A stretch of DNA of 42,449 nt from Streptomyces durocortorensis (GCF_016901035.1 NZ_JAFEUF010000038.1:1-42449); one strand, 5' to 3'; numbered from the stretch's first letter, positions 15,668-24,718 are shown. A program made the numbers and translations. The notes: generated from the sequence alone by a model not told the origin.

Positions 15668-16711
15668 TCAGACGCGTGCGGGTTCCGCGGTGGTCCGGCG
15701 GACGACGAGGCGGGGTGTCATGGTGGACTGCATCGCACGGTCGCGGCGGCCTTCGACGCGTTCGATGAGCATGCGCGCTGCCGCTGACCCCATGGTGTGG
15801 CCGGCCTGGTCGACGCTGGCGAGCTGGACGGAGCTGAGGGCCGCGATCGCCGTGTTGTTGTAGCCGACGAGGGAGAGGTCGTCGGGGACTTTGAGTCCGA
15901 GGCTGTCGGTGGCGCGATACACCCCCAGTGCGGCCACGTCCGCTCCGGTCATGATCGCGGTCGGGCGCCGCTCGGCCGTGAGGAGCTGCATGCCCGCTTT
16001 GTAACCGCCGTCGTCGGAGTAACTGGCGTGCACGACCTGCGTTTCCGCCTTGAGCCCGTGGCGGGCCATCGCCTTGCGGTAGCCGTCGGTGAGAACGGCT
16101 TCGGGGGTGAGCTGCCACATGCTGCCCTTGGTGCCCGCTGCCGACACCAGGGCGATGCGCCGGTGCCCGAGGGCGACGAGGTGGTCCACGACCAGCGCTG
16201 CGCCGGCGCCGTCGGCGTCCACGACCGAGTCGTAGGCGTCGGACGGGTCGTGGTGCCCGATGACGACAGTGGGAAGGGTCCTGGCCGTGGCGAGCACTTC
16301 GCTGCGCGGTGAGCTGGGTGCGATGAGGATCATTCCGTCCATCTGCCGGTCGGCCATGGAGCGGATCGTGCGTGCCTGGTCGTCCGCGTCGAATCCCGCG
16401 GCGCCGATGAGGACGGTGTAGTCGCTCTGGTGCAGTTCGTCCCGGATGCCGTCGAGGATGTCCGCGAAGAAGGCGTTGCGGATGTTGTCGAGCAGGACAC
16501 CGATCGTGTAGGTCCGGCCCCGCATGCCGCGGGCGGCGGCATGCGGACGGTACTCGAGTTCGGCCATGGATGCGCGCACCCTGTCGCGCATGGCATCGCT
16601 CACGCCGTAGGCGTTGCGGAGCACCTTGGAGACGGCAGCGGTGGACACACCCGCGTGACGTGCCACGTCCGTGATGGTCACCCGCTTCTTGCGTTCAGAT
16701 GTCGGCTCCAT
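15668..16711 (-). CDS. LacI family regulator of the sugar ABC operon
   Basis: 347 residues from ATG at 16711, which has GGGGGAG 9 bases upstream; the in-frame TTG at 16750 has no such support. The helix-turn-helix is ITDVARHAGVSTAAVSKVLR, followed by a hinge (RASMAELEYRPHAAARGMRG) and a periplasmic-binding-like sensor (IGVLLDNIRNAFFADILDGI, DVAALGVYRATDSLGLKVPD, SLVGYNNTAIAALSSVQLAS). Its ligand is probably rhamnose or a rhamnosyl sugar, from context. It is divergent from the transporter operon. A good operator lies before that operon and a weaker one in its own leader, so it probably controls both directions. Confidence 0.88.
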   Translation of the reverse strand: MEPTSERKKRVTITDVARHAGVSTAAVSKVLRNAYGVSDAMRDRVRASMAELEYRPHAAARGMRGRTYTIGVLLDNIRNAFFADILDGIRDELHQSDYTVLIGAAGFDADDQARTIRSMADRQMDGMILIAPSSPRSEVLATARTLPTVVIGHHDPSDAYDSVVDADGAGAALVVDHLVALGHRRIALVSAAGTKGSMWQLTPEAVLTDGYRKAMARHGLKAETQVVHASYSDDGGYKAGMQLLTAERRPTAIMTGADVAALGVYRATDSLGLKVPDDLSLVGYNNTAIAALSSVQLASVDQAGHTMGSAAARMLIERVEGRRDRAMQSTMTPRLVVRRTTAEPARV

Positions 16712-16743
16712 GGCTGGCCGCTCCCCCTTGCATCCCGTCAGTG

Positions 16744-16759
16744 TGAACAACGGTCTACA
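16744..16759. promoter_or_regulatory. Weaker LacI-type half of the divergent control region
   Basis: TGAACAACGGTCTACA matches the TGTAGAACGTTCTACA motif at 13 of 16 positions and lies 33 bases upstream of the lacI start, a position suited to autoregulation. Confidence 0.4.
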
Positions 16760-16864
16760 TCATGGCACGCAGGCACAGTGCCGGGTACAGCCCGTTTTCG
16801 GGAACGTTACGCCCTCATGTCTTGACGGCAGCAGTGCCGGAGTGCAGGGTGGTGCCACTTCGAG

Positions 16865-16880
16865 TGAAGAACGTTCTACA
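16865..16880. promoter_or_regulatory. LacI-type operator of the sugar ABC operon
   Basis: TGAAGAACGTTCTACA differs from the inverted repeat TGTAGAACGTTCTACA at one base. It lies 79 bases before the binding-protein start, between the divergent lacI and transporter genes, and matches the site in front of rhaI. Confidence 0.7.
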
Positions 16881-16958
16881 CACTCGTCTTCTGCGGGTTC
16901 CCTTCTCGAACCCTGCCTCCCTTGCCTCCGGCCCTTTCCCGCACCTCAGGAGCCAGCT

Positions 16959-18272
16959 GTGACCACTCATCTGTCCCGTGCCAGAAACACGCGTCTCGCC
17001 GGCCTGACCGCCGCGACATCCGCGGTCGTGCTCGTCGCCTCCGCCTGCGGCGGCGGATCCGGAGCCGCCGAGGGGGCGAAGGAGTTCAGCTACCTCAGCG
17101 CCACGGAGAACACCACCGTGCGCAACGCCCTGACCACGCTCTCGAAGAACGCGTGCAAGAAGGAGAACGAAGCGCAGTCGCTGAAGGTCGAGACCGTCCC
17201 GCAGGCCAGTCTCGACCAGAAGCTCCAGTTGCTCGCCGGCCAGGACGCGCTGCCGGTCCAGTTCGCCGCGGGTAACGCGCCGGCCCTGACCAACGAGCTG
17301 AACTCGTCGGGCAAGCTCGCTGACCTGGAGAAGGAGCTCAAGGCGCTCGGAGCCTACGAAGAACTCGAACCGGCGGCGATCTCCACGATCAAGGCGCTGT
17401 ACAACGACAAGCTCGCGGTCCTGCCCTACGAGTACAACATCGAGGGGATCTTCTACAACAAGAAGATCTTCTCGGACAACGGCATCACCACTCCGGCGAC
17501 GTGGGACGCGCTCAAGGCCGCGGCGCAGAAGCTCGACAAGGCAGGCGTGCAGCCGTTCGCCGCCTCCGGGCAGCAGGGCTGGCCCATCACCCGCCTGGTC
17601 AGCGGGTACCTGTACCGCACTCTGGGTCCCGAGGCGATGAAGGCCGTCGCCGACGGCAAGGCGAACCTCACCGACCCCGAGTACGTGAAGGCCGCGCAGG
17701 AGATCGCCGACCTCGGCAAGAAGGGCTACTTCGGCAAGAGTGTCGGTTCCATCGACTACGACACGGCCATGAACACCTTCCTGAACGGCAAGGCCGGCAT
17801 GTTCTACATGGGCAGCTGGGCCCTGGCGAGCATCTCCAACCCCGAGCAGAACAAGATCGGCGCCGAGAACGTCGGCTTCATGCCCTTCCCGGCGGTCTCC
17901 GGCGGCAAGGGGTCCATCGACCAGTACCCGTCGAACATCGGCCTCGGCGTGACGCTGGGCGCGAAGTCCTTCGACGACAAGACGGGCGCCTGGGTCACCT
18001 GCATCGCCAAGAACTACGGCAGCACGGTGCTCGAAGACCAGGGAGCGATCTCCGGATTCAAGGTCAACACCGAGGTCAAGGACTCCAACGAGGTGACGAC
18101 CCAGGTCCGCAGGACCATCGGCGAGTCCAAGCAGAACGTGCTCTGGTTCGAGGCCCTGTTCAGCACCAAGGCCACGACCATCAGCAACACGAGCGCCCCC
18201 GGACTGGTCACCGGCTCCATGAGCGCGCAGGAGTTCATGAAGACGGTTCAGGACGCCCTGGCGTCCAACTGA
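16959..18272 (+). CDS. Sugar ABC transporter substrate-binding lipoprotein
   Basis: 437 residues. The GTG at 16959 has AGGAG 6 bases upstream, and the product begins with a lipoprotein signal: basic N-terminus, hydrophobic stretch and lipobox VASAC with the lipidated Cys30, followed by GGGSG. The rest is a family 1 extracellular solute-binding protein (VLPYEYNIEGIFYNKKIFSD, NTFLNGKAGMFYMGSWALAS, SNIGLGVTLGAKSFDD). It should bind a sugar or glycoside outside the cell and pass it to the two permeases downstream. The substrate is inferred to be a rhamnosyl saccharide because the same operon holds a GH78 enzyme. A strong stem-loop separates it from the permeases. Confidence 0.92.
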   Translation: MTTHLSRARNTRLAGLTAATSAVVLVASACGGGSGAAEGAKEFSYLSATENTTVRNALTTLSKNACKKENEAQSLKVETVPQASLDQKLQLLAGQDALPVQFAAGNAPALTNELNSSGKLADLEKELKALGAYEELEPAAISTIKALYNDKLAVLPYEYNIEGIFYNKKIFSDNGITTPATWDALKAAAQKLDKAGVQPFAASGQQGWPITRLVSGYLYRTLGPEAMKAVADGKANLTDPEYVKAAQEIADLGKKGYFGKSVGSIDYDTAMNTFLNGKAGMFYMGSWALASISNPEQNKIGAENVGFMPFPAVSGGKGSIDQYPSNIGLGVTLGAKSFDDKTGAWVTCIAKNYGSTVLEDQGAISGFKVNTEVKDSNEVTTQVRRTIGESKQNVLWFEALFSTKATTISNTSAPGLVTGSMSAQEFMKTVQDALASN

Positions 18273-18342
18273 CCCTCCAGGTGCCCCTGGCCCGAGGGAC
18301 GCACCTGCCGCCGGCCTCCCGCACCCGGCATGCGTGACAGAC

Positions 18343-18371
18343 GGCGGGCCCGGGACCGTGCCGGGCCCGCC
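18343..18371 (+). other. Intercistronic stem-loop between binding protein and permeases
   Basis: GGCGGGCCCGG (18343-18353) and CCGGGCCCGCC (18361-18371) form a perfect 11-base stem with a 7-base loop. No T run follows. In many binding-protein operons such hairpins stabilise the upstream message or partly stop transcription, so that the binding protein exceeds the permeases. Confidence 0.6.
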
Positions 18372-18395
18372 CCATCTACGAACTGGACTCCACTC

Positions 18396-19280
18396 ATGCA
18401 CCGTGTACTCGGTGACCGCAGGGCGATTCTGATCCTGATAGGTCCCGCGCTGCTCGTCTATTCACTGATCATGCTGGTTCCCATGGTGTGGTCACTGGGG
18501 TACGCCTTCACCAAAGGCAACGCCATCAACGGCTTCACCGGCAACGGCGTGGCGAACTTCGAACGACTGCTCACCGACGAAGCAGTCCACGAAGCCCTGT
18601 GGTTCACCCTGAAGTACGCCGTGGCCGTGACGGCCGGGCAGGTCGTAGCCGGCTACCTGCTCGCGCTGCTCTACGTCTTCTTCCTCAAGAAGGCCTCCGC
18701 GCTCATCCGCACGCTGGTCTTCTTCCCTGTGATCCTGCCGACCGTAGCCGTCGGCCTCCTCTTCAAGCAGATGTTCCAGGTGGCACCGCAGAACGGCCCG
18801 GTCAACGCACTCCTGGAGGCGGTCGGCCTCGGCAGTGTCGACTGGTTCAGCGACGGCGGCAACGCCTTCTGGGTGCTCATCCTGATGGACGTCTGGCGTT
18901 CCATGGGCTTCTACGCCGTCCTGCTGTTCGCCGGTCTGGTGGACATCCCCGACGAGGTACTGGAGTCCGCGCGGCTCGACGGCGCGTCCGGCCTGCAGAC
19001 CATCCGGCACATCGTCCTGCCGCTGTCCCTGCCCGTGCTGATGTCATCGCTGATCTTCAGCATCAACGGAACCCTGAAGGTCTTCGACTCCGTGGTGGCC
19101 CTGACCAACGGCGGGCCCGGCAACGACACCACGCCACTCACCCTGTACATGTTCCAGACGTCGTTCACCTACAGCGACTACGGCTACGGAAGCGCGATCG
19201 CGCTGCTGCTGACGGTGCTCAGTCTCGTCGTGAGCCTCGTCGTCTTCCGCCTGTCCCGGCGCGACCTCACGAAGGGCTGA
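18396..19280 (+). CDS. Sugar ABC transporter permease (MalF type)
   Basis: 294 residues from ATG at 18396; only a weak GGA lies upstream, so the start is less certain than its neighbours'. Six membrane segments can be seen, starting with AILILIGPALLVYSLIMLVP, and the EAA-type loop that contacts the ATPase (VLESARLDGASGLQTIRHIV, LPLSLP) lies near residue 195. It forms the membrane channel with the next gene. No ATPase gene is present here; streptomycetes commonly use the shared MsiK ATPase for such systems. Confidence 0.92.
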   Translation: MHRVLGDRRAILILIGPALLVYSLIMLVPMVWSLGYAFTKGNAINGFTGNGVANFERLLTDEAVHEALWFTLKYAVAVTAGQVVAGYLLALLYVFFLKKASALIRTLVFFPVILPTVAVGLLFKQMFQVAPQNGPVNALLEAVGLGSVDWFSDGGNAFWVLILMDVWRSMGFYAVLLFAGLVDIPDEVLESARLDGASGLQTIRHIVLPLSLPVLMSSLIFSINGTLKVFDSVVALTNGGPGNDTTPLTLYMFQTSFTYSDYGYGSAIALLLTVLSLVVSLVVFRLSRRDLTKG

Positions 19281-19284
19281 ACCC

Positions 19285-20178
19285 ATGTCCGTCGGCACGC
19301 CCGAGAAGCTCTCGCCCCGCGCTCTTCCCCTCAGGACCAAGCCACCCACCCGCAGGCGACTGAGGGGGCTGTGGATCAAGCCGATTGTGGCAGTCCTCCT
19401 GGTCGTCGAGCTGTATCCGCTCCTGTGGATGTTTCTGACCTCGCTCAAGTCCAACGACGACTACCTCAACAACCCCTCCTGGAGCCTGCCCACGACCTGG
19501 GAGTGGGGCAACTACACCGAGGCCTGGACCACCGGCAACATCGGCCTCTACGTACAGAACAGCCTTCTGGCCGTGCTTCCGTCCCTGGCCCTCATCCTAC
19601 TCATGGGCACCGCGGCCGGGTTCGCCCTCCAGATCATGGTCTGGAAGGGGCGCAGCGTCACCTTGCTCCTCTTCCTCGCGGGCATCATGGTTCCCGCGCA
19701 GATGATTCTGCTTCCCCTGTTCACGGTGTACTTCCAGGTCGGGCTCTCCGGCACCCTGTGGCCGCTGATTCTCACCTACACGGGCAGCGGTCTGCCGCTC
19801 ACCGTGTTCATGATGGCCACCTACTACAAGACCATCCCCCGCGAGATGTTCGAGGCAGCGACGCTCGACGGCGCCGGCATCCTGCGCTCGTTCTGGTCCA
19901 TCAGCGTCCCCATGGTCCGCAACGCCGTTCTGACCGTGGGCCTGGTCCAGTTCTTCTTCATCTGGAACGACCTGCTGATCGCCCTCACCTTCACCAACAA
20001 CCAGGACCTGAGGACCATCCAGGTCGGACTGCTCAACTTCAGCGGCGAGTTCGGCGCCACGCAGTACGGGCCGCTGTTCGCCGCCATCTGCATCAACGTC
20101 TTCGGCACGCTCCTGATCTATCTCTTCCTCAATCAGAAGGTCATGAAGGGCCTGGCCGGAGGAGCAGTGAAGGGATGA
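19285..20178 (+). CDS. Sugar ABC transporter permease (MalG type)
   Basis: 297 residues, starting 4 bases after the previous stop. It has an N-terminal cytoplasmic arm of ~28 residues, then six membrane segments (IVAVLLVVELYPLLWMFLTS, ... INVFGTLLIYLFLNQKVMKG). The EAA-type motif MFEAATLDGAGILRSFWSIS faces the ATPase. Partner of the MalF-type permease; the pair serves one or both of the binding lipoproteins in this region. Confidence 0.92.
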   Translation: MSVGTPEKLSPRALPLRTKPPTRRRLRGLWIKPIVAVLLVVELYPLLWMFLTSLKSNDDYLNNPSWSLPTTWEWGNYTEAWTTGNIGLYVQNSLLAVLPSLALILLMGTAAGFALQIMVWKGRSVTLLLFLAGIMVPAQMILLPLFTVYFQVGLSGTLWPLILTYTGSGLPLTVFMMATYYKTIPREMFEAATLDGAGILRSFWSISVPMVRNAVLTVGLVQFFFIWNDLLIALTFTNNQDLRTIQVGLLNFSGEFGATQYGPLFAAICINVFGTLLIYLFLNQKVMKGLAGGAVKG

Positions 20179-20227
20179 CCCCGCTGCACTCGCAGCTGTC
20201 CTCCCCGCGCACGTGAAAGGCCCACCC

Positions 20228-22813
20228 ATGCTGCACTCCCCCGGCCCCGTGAGATTCGAGCACCTGCTTGAAGGCCTCGGCACCGGTCACGCTCGACCTC
20301 GCCTGTCCTGGACTCTTCCCGCCGGATCCACGACCCAGACCGCCTACGAACTCGAACTGAACCGTGACGGCGGGTCCCGCCGCACCGGACGCGTCCCCGG
20401 CTCCGACCACCTCCTGGTCCCCTGGCCCGAACAACCGCTGCGATCGCGTGAGCGCGTCGTCCTGCGCGTCCGCACATGGGACGCGGACGGGAACACGTCG
20501 GAGTGGAGCGAGCCGGCCGCGGTCGAGGCAGGTCTGCTCCAGCCGTCCGACTGGCAGGCCCAGCCCGTCGGCGCGGGCTGGGAGGAAGACCCCCTCGCCG
20601 AGCGACGCCCGGCACGCGTACGTAGACAGTTCACCTTGTCCCGGCCGGTTCATCGGGCCCGTCTCTACGTCAGCGCGCACGGCCTGTACGAAGTGGAGAT
20701 CAACGGTGGACGCGTCGGAGACGACGCCCTGTCCCCGGGGTGGACGGTGTACCCCGAGCGGCTGCGCTACCGGACCTACGACGTCACCTCCCACCTGTCG
20801 GACGGTGAGAACGTCATCGGCGCCTGGCTCGGCGACGGCTGGTACCGGGGCCGATTCGGATTCGACGGCGGTACACGCAACATCTACGGCACGGATCAGT
20901 CCCTGATCGCACAACTGGAGATCGCGCATGACGACGGCTCCGTGACTCTGCTCGCCACCGACGCGTCGTGGAGCGCCGCGCCCGGCCCGATCGTCACCAG
21001 CGGGCTCTACGAGGGAGAGCACTTCGACGAGCGCCTGGAGGTGCCGGGGTGGTCGTCCCCCGACGCCCCGGACACTGTCGCGTGGACTCCCGTCACCGTC
21101 CACGGCCGGGATCCGCAGACCCTCGTCGCGCCGACGGGCCCCCCTGTCCGCTGCACGGAAGAGCTCTCACCGACCGGCGTCAAACGGACCTCCGACGGCC
21201 GTCACATCCTGGACTTCGGCCAGAACCTGGTAGGTCGGCTACGCATCACCGTCGACGGTCCGGCCGGAGCGGAAATCCGGCTTCGGCACGCCGAAGTGCT
21301 GCAGGACGGCGAACTGGCGACCGGCCCCCTGCGAGAGGCCTACGCCACCGACACCTACGTCCTGGCCGGCGACGGCCCTCGCACCTGGCAGCCGCGCTTC
21401 ACCCTCCACGGATTTCGCTACGCGGAGATCAGCGGCTGGCCGGGAGAACTGCGCGGCGAAGACGTCACAGCGCTCGTACACCACACGGCCATGAACCGCA
21501 CCGGCTGGTTCGCCTGCAGTGACGAACGCATCAGCCGTCTCCACGAGAACGTCGTCTGGAGCATGCGCGGCAACTTCGTCGACATCCCGACGGACTGCCC
21601 CCAGCGCGACGAGCGTCTCGGCTGGACAGGCGACATCCAGGTCTTCGCCCCGACAGCCAGCTTCCTCTACGACTGCTCCGGCATGCTCGACTCGTGGCTG
21701 ACCGACGTGGGCGTCGAGCAGCTCCCCGACGGCACCGTGCCCTGGTACGTGCCGGTGATCCCCGGCGGCCCCATGTGGACGCCGATCCGGCCTGGAGCCG
21801 CCTGGGGCGACGTGGCGGCCCTGACTCCGTGGGTCCTCTACCAGCGTTTCGGTGACGAGGAACTGCTGAGACGGCACTATGCGATGGGTACGGCCTGGGT
21901 GAACCTCGTGGAGCGGTTGGCCGGCCCGGACCGGCTGTGGGACACCGGGTTCCAGCTCGGCGATTGGCTCGACCCCGCGGCGCCCCCTGACGATCCGGGT
22001 GCGGGCCGCACCGATCCCGGTCTGGTCGCCACGGCCTACTTCGCCTGGTCCGCCCGGCACATGTCATGGTCGGCGGAGGTTCTCGGTGAAACGGACGACG
22101 CCGCACGGTACGCCCGGCTCGCCGACGAGGTGACCACGGCATTCCAGCAGCGCTACGTCCTTCCTTCGGGCCGGATGACGAGCGACGCACCCACCGCGTA
22201 CTGCCTGGCGATCTCCTTCGGCCTGCTCGACGGCGAGGACGCGCGCAGACGCGCGGGCGATCGGCTCGAGGAACTGATCCTGGCCGACGACGCCCGTATC
22301 GCGACAGGGTTCGTGGGCACGCCGTTGATCTGCGACGCCCTGACCGACACGGGCCACCTGGAAACCGCCTACCGGCTGCTCACGCAGACCCGGTGCCCGT
22401 CCTGGCTCTACGCGGTGGCACAGGGAGCCACCACCACCTGGGAGCGGTGGGACAGTCTGCGTCCGGACGGCTCCCTCAATCCCGGCGGGATGACCTCGTT
22501 CAATCACTACGCCCTGGGAGCGGTTGCCGACTGGCTCCACCGTGTCGTCGCCGGGATCGCTCCCGCAGCTCCCGGATACCGGGAGATCTCCTTCCGTCCC
22601 CGGCCCGGAGGGGACCTCACCTGGGCGCACGCCGAGCACACGACCCCCTATGGCCTGGCGGCTCTGCGCTGGGAGCTCGACGGCGCGGACCTGCACGTCA
22701 GTGTCCGGGTTCCGGAGGGGTGCCGCGGAGTGATCCACCTGCCGGATGGTCAGGCTGTTCCGGTGGGGCCCGGCGAGCATGCCATCCGCGGGACGAACGG
22801 CCCGGGGGCCTGA
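20228..22813 (+). CDS. Alpha-L-rhamnosidase (GH78), second copy
   Basis: 861 residues from ATG at 20228 with GAAAGG 7 bases upstream. It is clearly a paralogue of the gene at 13031, aligned over its full length, with near-identity around the catalytic core (HENVVWSMRGNFVDIPTDCP, then QRDERLGWTGDIQVFAPTAS). The likely general acid is Glu462 and the candidate general base is Glu739 in TTTWERWDS. No signal peptide, so cytoplasmic. Lying last but one in the transporter operon, 50 bases after the permease, it presumably hydrolyses the imported substrate. Having two copies under different regulators (LacI here, TetR for the other) suggests different linkages or aglycones. Confidence 0.93.
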   Translation: MLHSPGPVRFEHLLEGLGTGHARPRLSWTLPAGSTTQTAYELELNRDGGSRRTGRVPGSDHLLVPWPEQPLRSRERVVLRVRTWDADGNTSEWSEPAAVEAGLLQPSDWQAQPVGAGWEEDPLAERRPARVRRQFTLSRPVHRARLYVSAHGLYEVEINGGRVGDDALSPGWTVYPERLRYRTYDVTSHLSDGENVIGAWLGDGWYRGRFGFDGGTRNIYGTDQSLIAQLEIAHDDGSVTLLATDASWSAAPGPIVTSGLYEGEHFDERLEVPGWSSPDAPDTVAWTPVTVHGRDPQTLVAPTGPPVRCTEELSPTGVKRTSDGRHILDFGQNLVGRLRITVDGPAGAEIRLRHAEVLQDGELATGPLREAYATDTYVLAGDGPRTWQPRFTLHGFRYAEISGWPGELRGEDVTALVHHTAMNRTGWFACSDERISRLHENVVWSMRGNFVDIPTDCPQRDERLGWTGDIQVFAPTASFLYDCSGMLDSWLTDVGVEQLPDGTVPWYVPVIPGGPMWTPIRPGAAWGDVAALTPWVLYQRFGDEELLRRHYAMGTAWVNLVERLAGPDRLWDTGFQLGDWLDPAAPPDDPGAGRTDPGLVATAYFAWSARHMSWSAEVLGETDDAARYARLADEVTTAFQQRYVLPSGRMTSDAPTAYCLAISFGLLDGEDARRRAGDRLEELILADDARIATGFVGTPLICDALTDTGHLETAYRLLTQTRCPSWLYAVAQGATTTWERWDSLRPDGSLNPGGMTSFNHYALGAVADWLHRVVAGIAPAAPGYREISFRPRPGGDLTWAHAEHTTPYGLAALRWELDGADLHVSVRVPEGCRGVIHLPDGQAVPVGPGEHAIRGTNGPGA

Positions 22814-22922
22814 TGTGTCCGGGCGGCTGCAGCCCTCTCACCTCTCTCCGACAGCCGTCACACAGAAGCGCAGCGCCGTACGTACCCGCCCCTCTTCCAC
22901 ACCAGTTCACCAGGAGCGCGAT

Positions 22923-24176
22923 GTGTCCACCCGTCTCATACTCCGGAGCGCTGCCGCCGCGCTCCTGGTTGCGCCTGTCGCGGCATGCGGCGCGTCCGAC
23001 AGCGGTTCGGCGCTGGAGATCATAGCGAATGTGACCGATCGCGCCTCGATGGAGAGCGTCGTTGAAGCCTTCAGGAATGAGCATCCTGACGTGGAGGTGA
23101 AGGTTGCCTATGAAGAGACGGACACCTTGCAGAAGAGTCTGGGAAGCCGACTCGCTTCGGGGGAAGGTCCCGACGTCTTCACCGTCTGGCCAGGCAGTGG
23201 CAATCCTGCTTCCGTCCAGGCACTCGTACGTCAGAAGCATTTGCGAGATCTCAGCACCAGGAGATTCTCGGTTCTGATTCCTGAGGGTGCCGAACCGGTG
23301 ACCAAGATCGATCTGCACACCTATGTCGTCCCGGTCAACTACAGCGGGATCGGGGTCATCTACAGTTCAGGGTCCCTGAAGCGTCTCGGTGCGGTCGAAC
23401 CACGGACATGGGATGAGCTGCTGACTCTGTGCGAAAAGGCCCGAGAGAACGGTTCGCCTCTCCTTGCCCTGGGAAACAAGACGCCCTGGGTGACACAACT
23501 GGTCAGCTACGCACTGGCAGCCACGACGGTCTACGGGAAAACGCCCGACTTCGACGAGAAGCTGCGCTTCTCGGAGACATCGTTCTCCTCGTCGGGCTGG
23601 AAGGTCGCCCTGGAGAAGTACCAGGAGATGAACAGCCGCGGCTGCTTCAACGGACGCCCACTGGCCACCACGTACGAACAGACCCTGCGCATGGTCGCGA
23701 AGGGGGACGCCGTCGGTGTGGTTCAGGTGGCGAGCAGCCTCTCCGAGATCCAGGATGCTTCTCCGGGGGAAGAGTTCGACTTTTTCGCCCTGCCCGCCGA
23801 CAACGATCCGGAGAACACGCGGATGCCAGGCGCCGTATCCGCTGCTTACGGAGTCAATGCCAAGAGCGACCGGATGACAAACGCCCTGAAGTTCGTGGAC
23901 TTCCTCGGGTCGGCAACCGGTCAGAACCTGTACAACCAGGGTGGTGCCACGCTGCCTGCGATTCCGAACGACGAGTTCAAGGCCAATCCGGCCCTCGCCG
24001 AGTTGGCCGAGCGTCAGCGAAACGGGACCACTGTCCCGTTCATGGATCAGCTCTGGCCCCACCCCGGCGTACAGCAGGAGCATTTCGAGCAGATCAGGAA
24101 CCTGTTCAATGGACAGGCCACCCCGGAGTCCGCTCTCGCAGCCATGGACCAGGCGTATCGCACCAGGCCGGAGTGA
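22923..24176 (+). CDS. Second solute-binding lipoprotein, no permease partner of its own
   Basis: 417 residues. The GTG at 22923 is chosen because AGGAG lies 6 bases upstream and the product begins with a lipoprotein signal, lipobox APVAAC with Cys22. The mature part is a family 1 extracellular solute-binding protein (IIANVTDRASMESVVEAFRN, SGEGPDVFTVWPGSGNPASV, YVVPVNYSGIGVIYSSGSLK, GGATLPAIPNDEFKANPALA). It lies 109 bases after the second rhamnosidase, on the same strand, with no permeases after it, so it may share the MalF/MalG pair upstream. Codon use looks less GC-extreme than its neighbours' (many AAG/GAT/TTG-type choices), a possible sign of separate acquisition. Confidence 0.88.
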   Translation: MSTRLILRSAAAALLVAPVAACGASDSGSALEIIANVTDRASMESVVEAFRNEHPDVEVKVAYEETDTLQKSLGSRLASGEGPDVFTVWPGSGNPASVQALVRQKHLRDLSTRRFSVLIPEGAEPVTKIDLHTYVVPVNYSGIGVIYSSGSLKRLGAVEPRTWDELLTLCEKARENGSPLLALGNKTPWVTQLVSYALAATTVYGKTPDFDEKLRFSETSFSSSGWKVALEKYQEMNSRGCFNGRPLATTYEQTLRMVAKGDAVGVVQVASSLSEIQDASPGEEFDFFALPADNDPENTRMPGAVSAAYGVNAKSDRMTNALKFVDFLGSATGQNLYNQGGATLPAIPNDEFKANPALAELAERQRNGTTVPFMDQLWPHPGVQQEHFEQIRNLFNGQATPESALAAMDQAYRTRPE

Positions 24177-24200
24177 TCTCGGCCCACCACTGTTCAGAGC

Positions 24201-24623
24201 TTATGCGCCGGCCAGCCGGCGGAGGATGCGCAGTGCCGCTTCCCGGTCGCCGGCCGGGAGCACCTGCAGAAGTTCGCTGTTGACGCTCTGCGCGCGTGGG
24301 ATGAGGGTCTCGATCAGCCGGATCCCCTCCGCCGTCAGCCGCAGGACCGTACGGCGGCGGTCCTCCGGGTCGCGGTTCTGACTGACGTAGGCATGGTCGG
24401 TGAGACGGCGGAGGATGATGTTCACCGTGGACCGGTCGAGCGAGGTGGCCGCGGCCAAGGTGCGTTGGTCGATTCCCGGGCTCGCGGCCAGCGCGTTGAG
24501 GACGGCGAACTGCTGCGAGGTCACCTCACGGGAGACCTGGGCGGACCAGAGGGCGGTGTGCTTCTGCTCGGCGCGGCGGATGAGATGACCGACGTAGGCC
24601 TCCAGATCGAGTGCCTGGGTCAT
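24201..24623 (-). CDS. MarR family regulator
   Basis: 140 residues, typical MarR length. The winged helix is visible (VTSQQFAVLNALAASPGIDQ, LAAATSLDRSTVNIILRRLT, wing YVSQNRDPEDRRRTVLRLTA). It is the last gene of the minus-strand gentisate-type operon, 95 bases after the FAH gene. MarR proteins near aromatic pathways usually repress them until a phenolic ligand binds. Its likely target is the inverted repeat at 28006-28024 in the operon's promoter region, but no binding evidence exists beyond position. Confidence 0.87.
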   Translation of the reverse strand: MTQALDLEAYVGHLIRRAEQKHTALWSAQVSREVTSQQFAVLNALAASPGIDQRTLAAATSLDRSTVNIILRRLTDHAYVSQNRDPEDRRRTVLRLTAEGIRLIETLIPRAQSVNSELLQVLPAGDREAALRILRRLAGA

Positions 24624-24718
24624 GGGTTCTCTTCTTCCGCCGTGGTGGTGCCGCCCCGCCGGGCACGCCGTGTACGGCGAGTTTACGAGCGGGGCGGCAG
24701 CTTGCGTACGGACCGCGG

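Noticed and set aside
16797..16812. Third AACGTT-centred site upstream of the ABC operon
   Set aside because: Only the central six bases match the operator; flanks do not fit.
22484..22505. Loss of a catalytic Glu in the second rhamnosidase (GGMTSFNHYA versus GEMTSFNHYA in the first)
   Set aside because: The differing residue precedes the conserved SFNHYA segment and is not one of the known GH78 catalytic glutamates; both Glu462 and Glu739 are kept.
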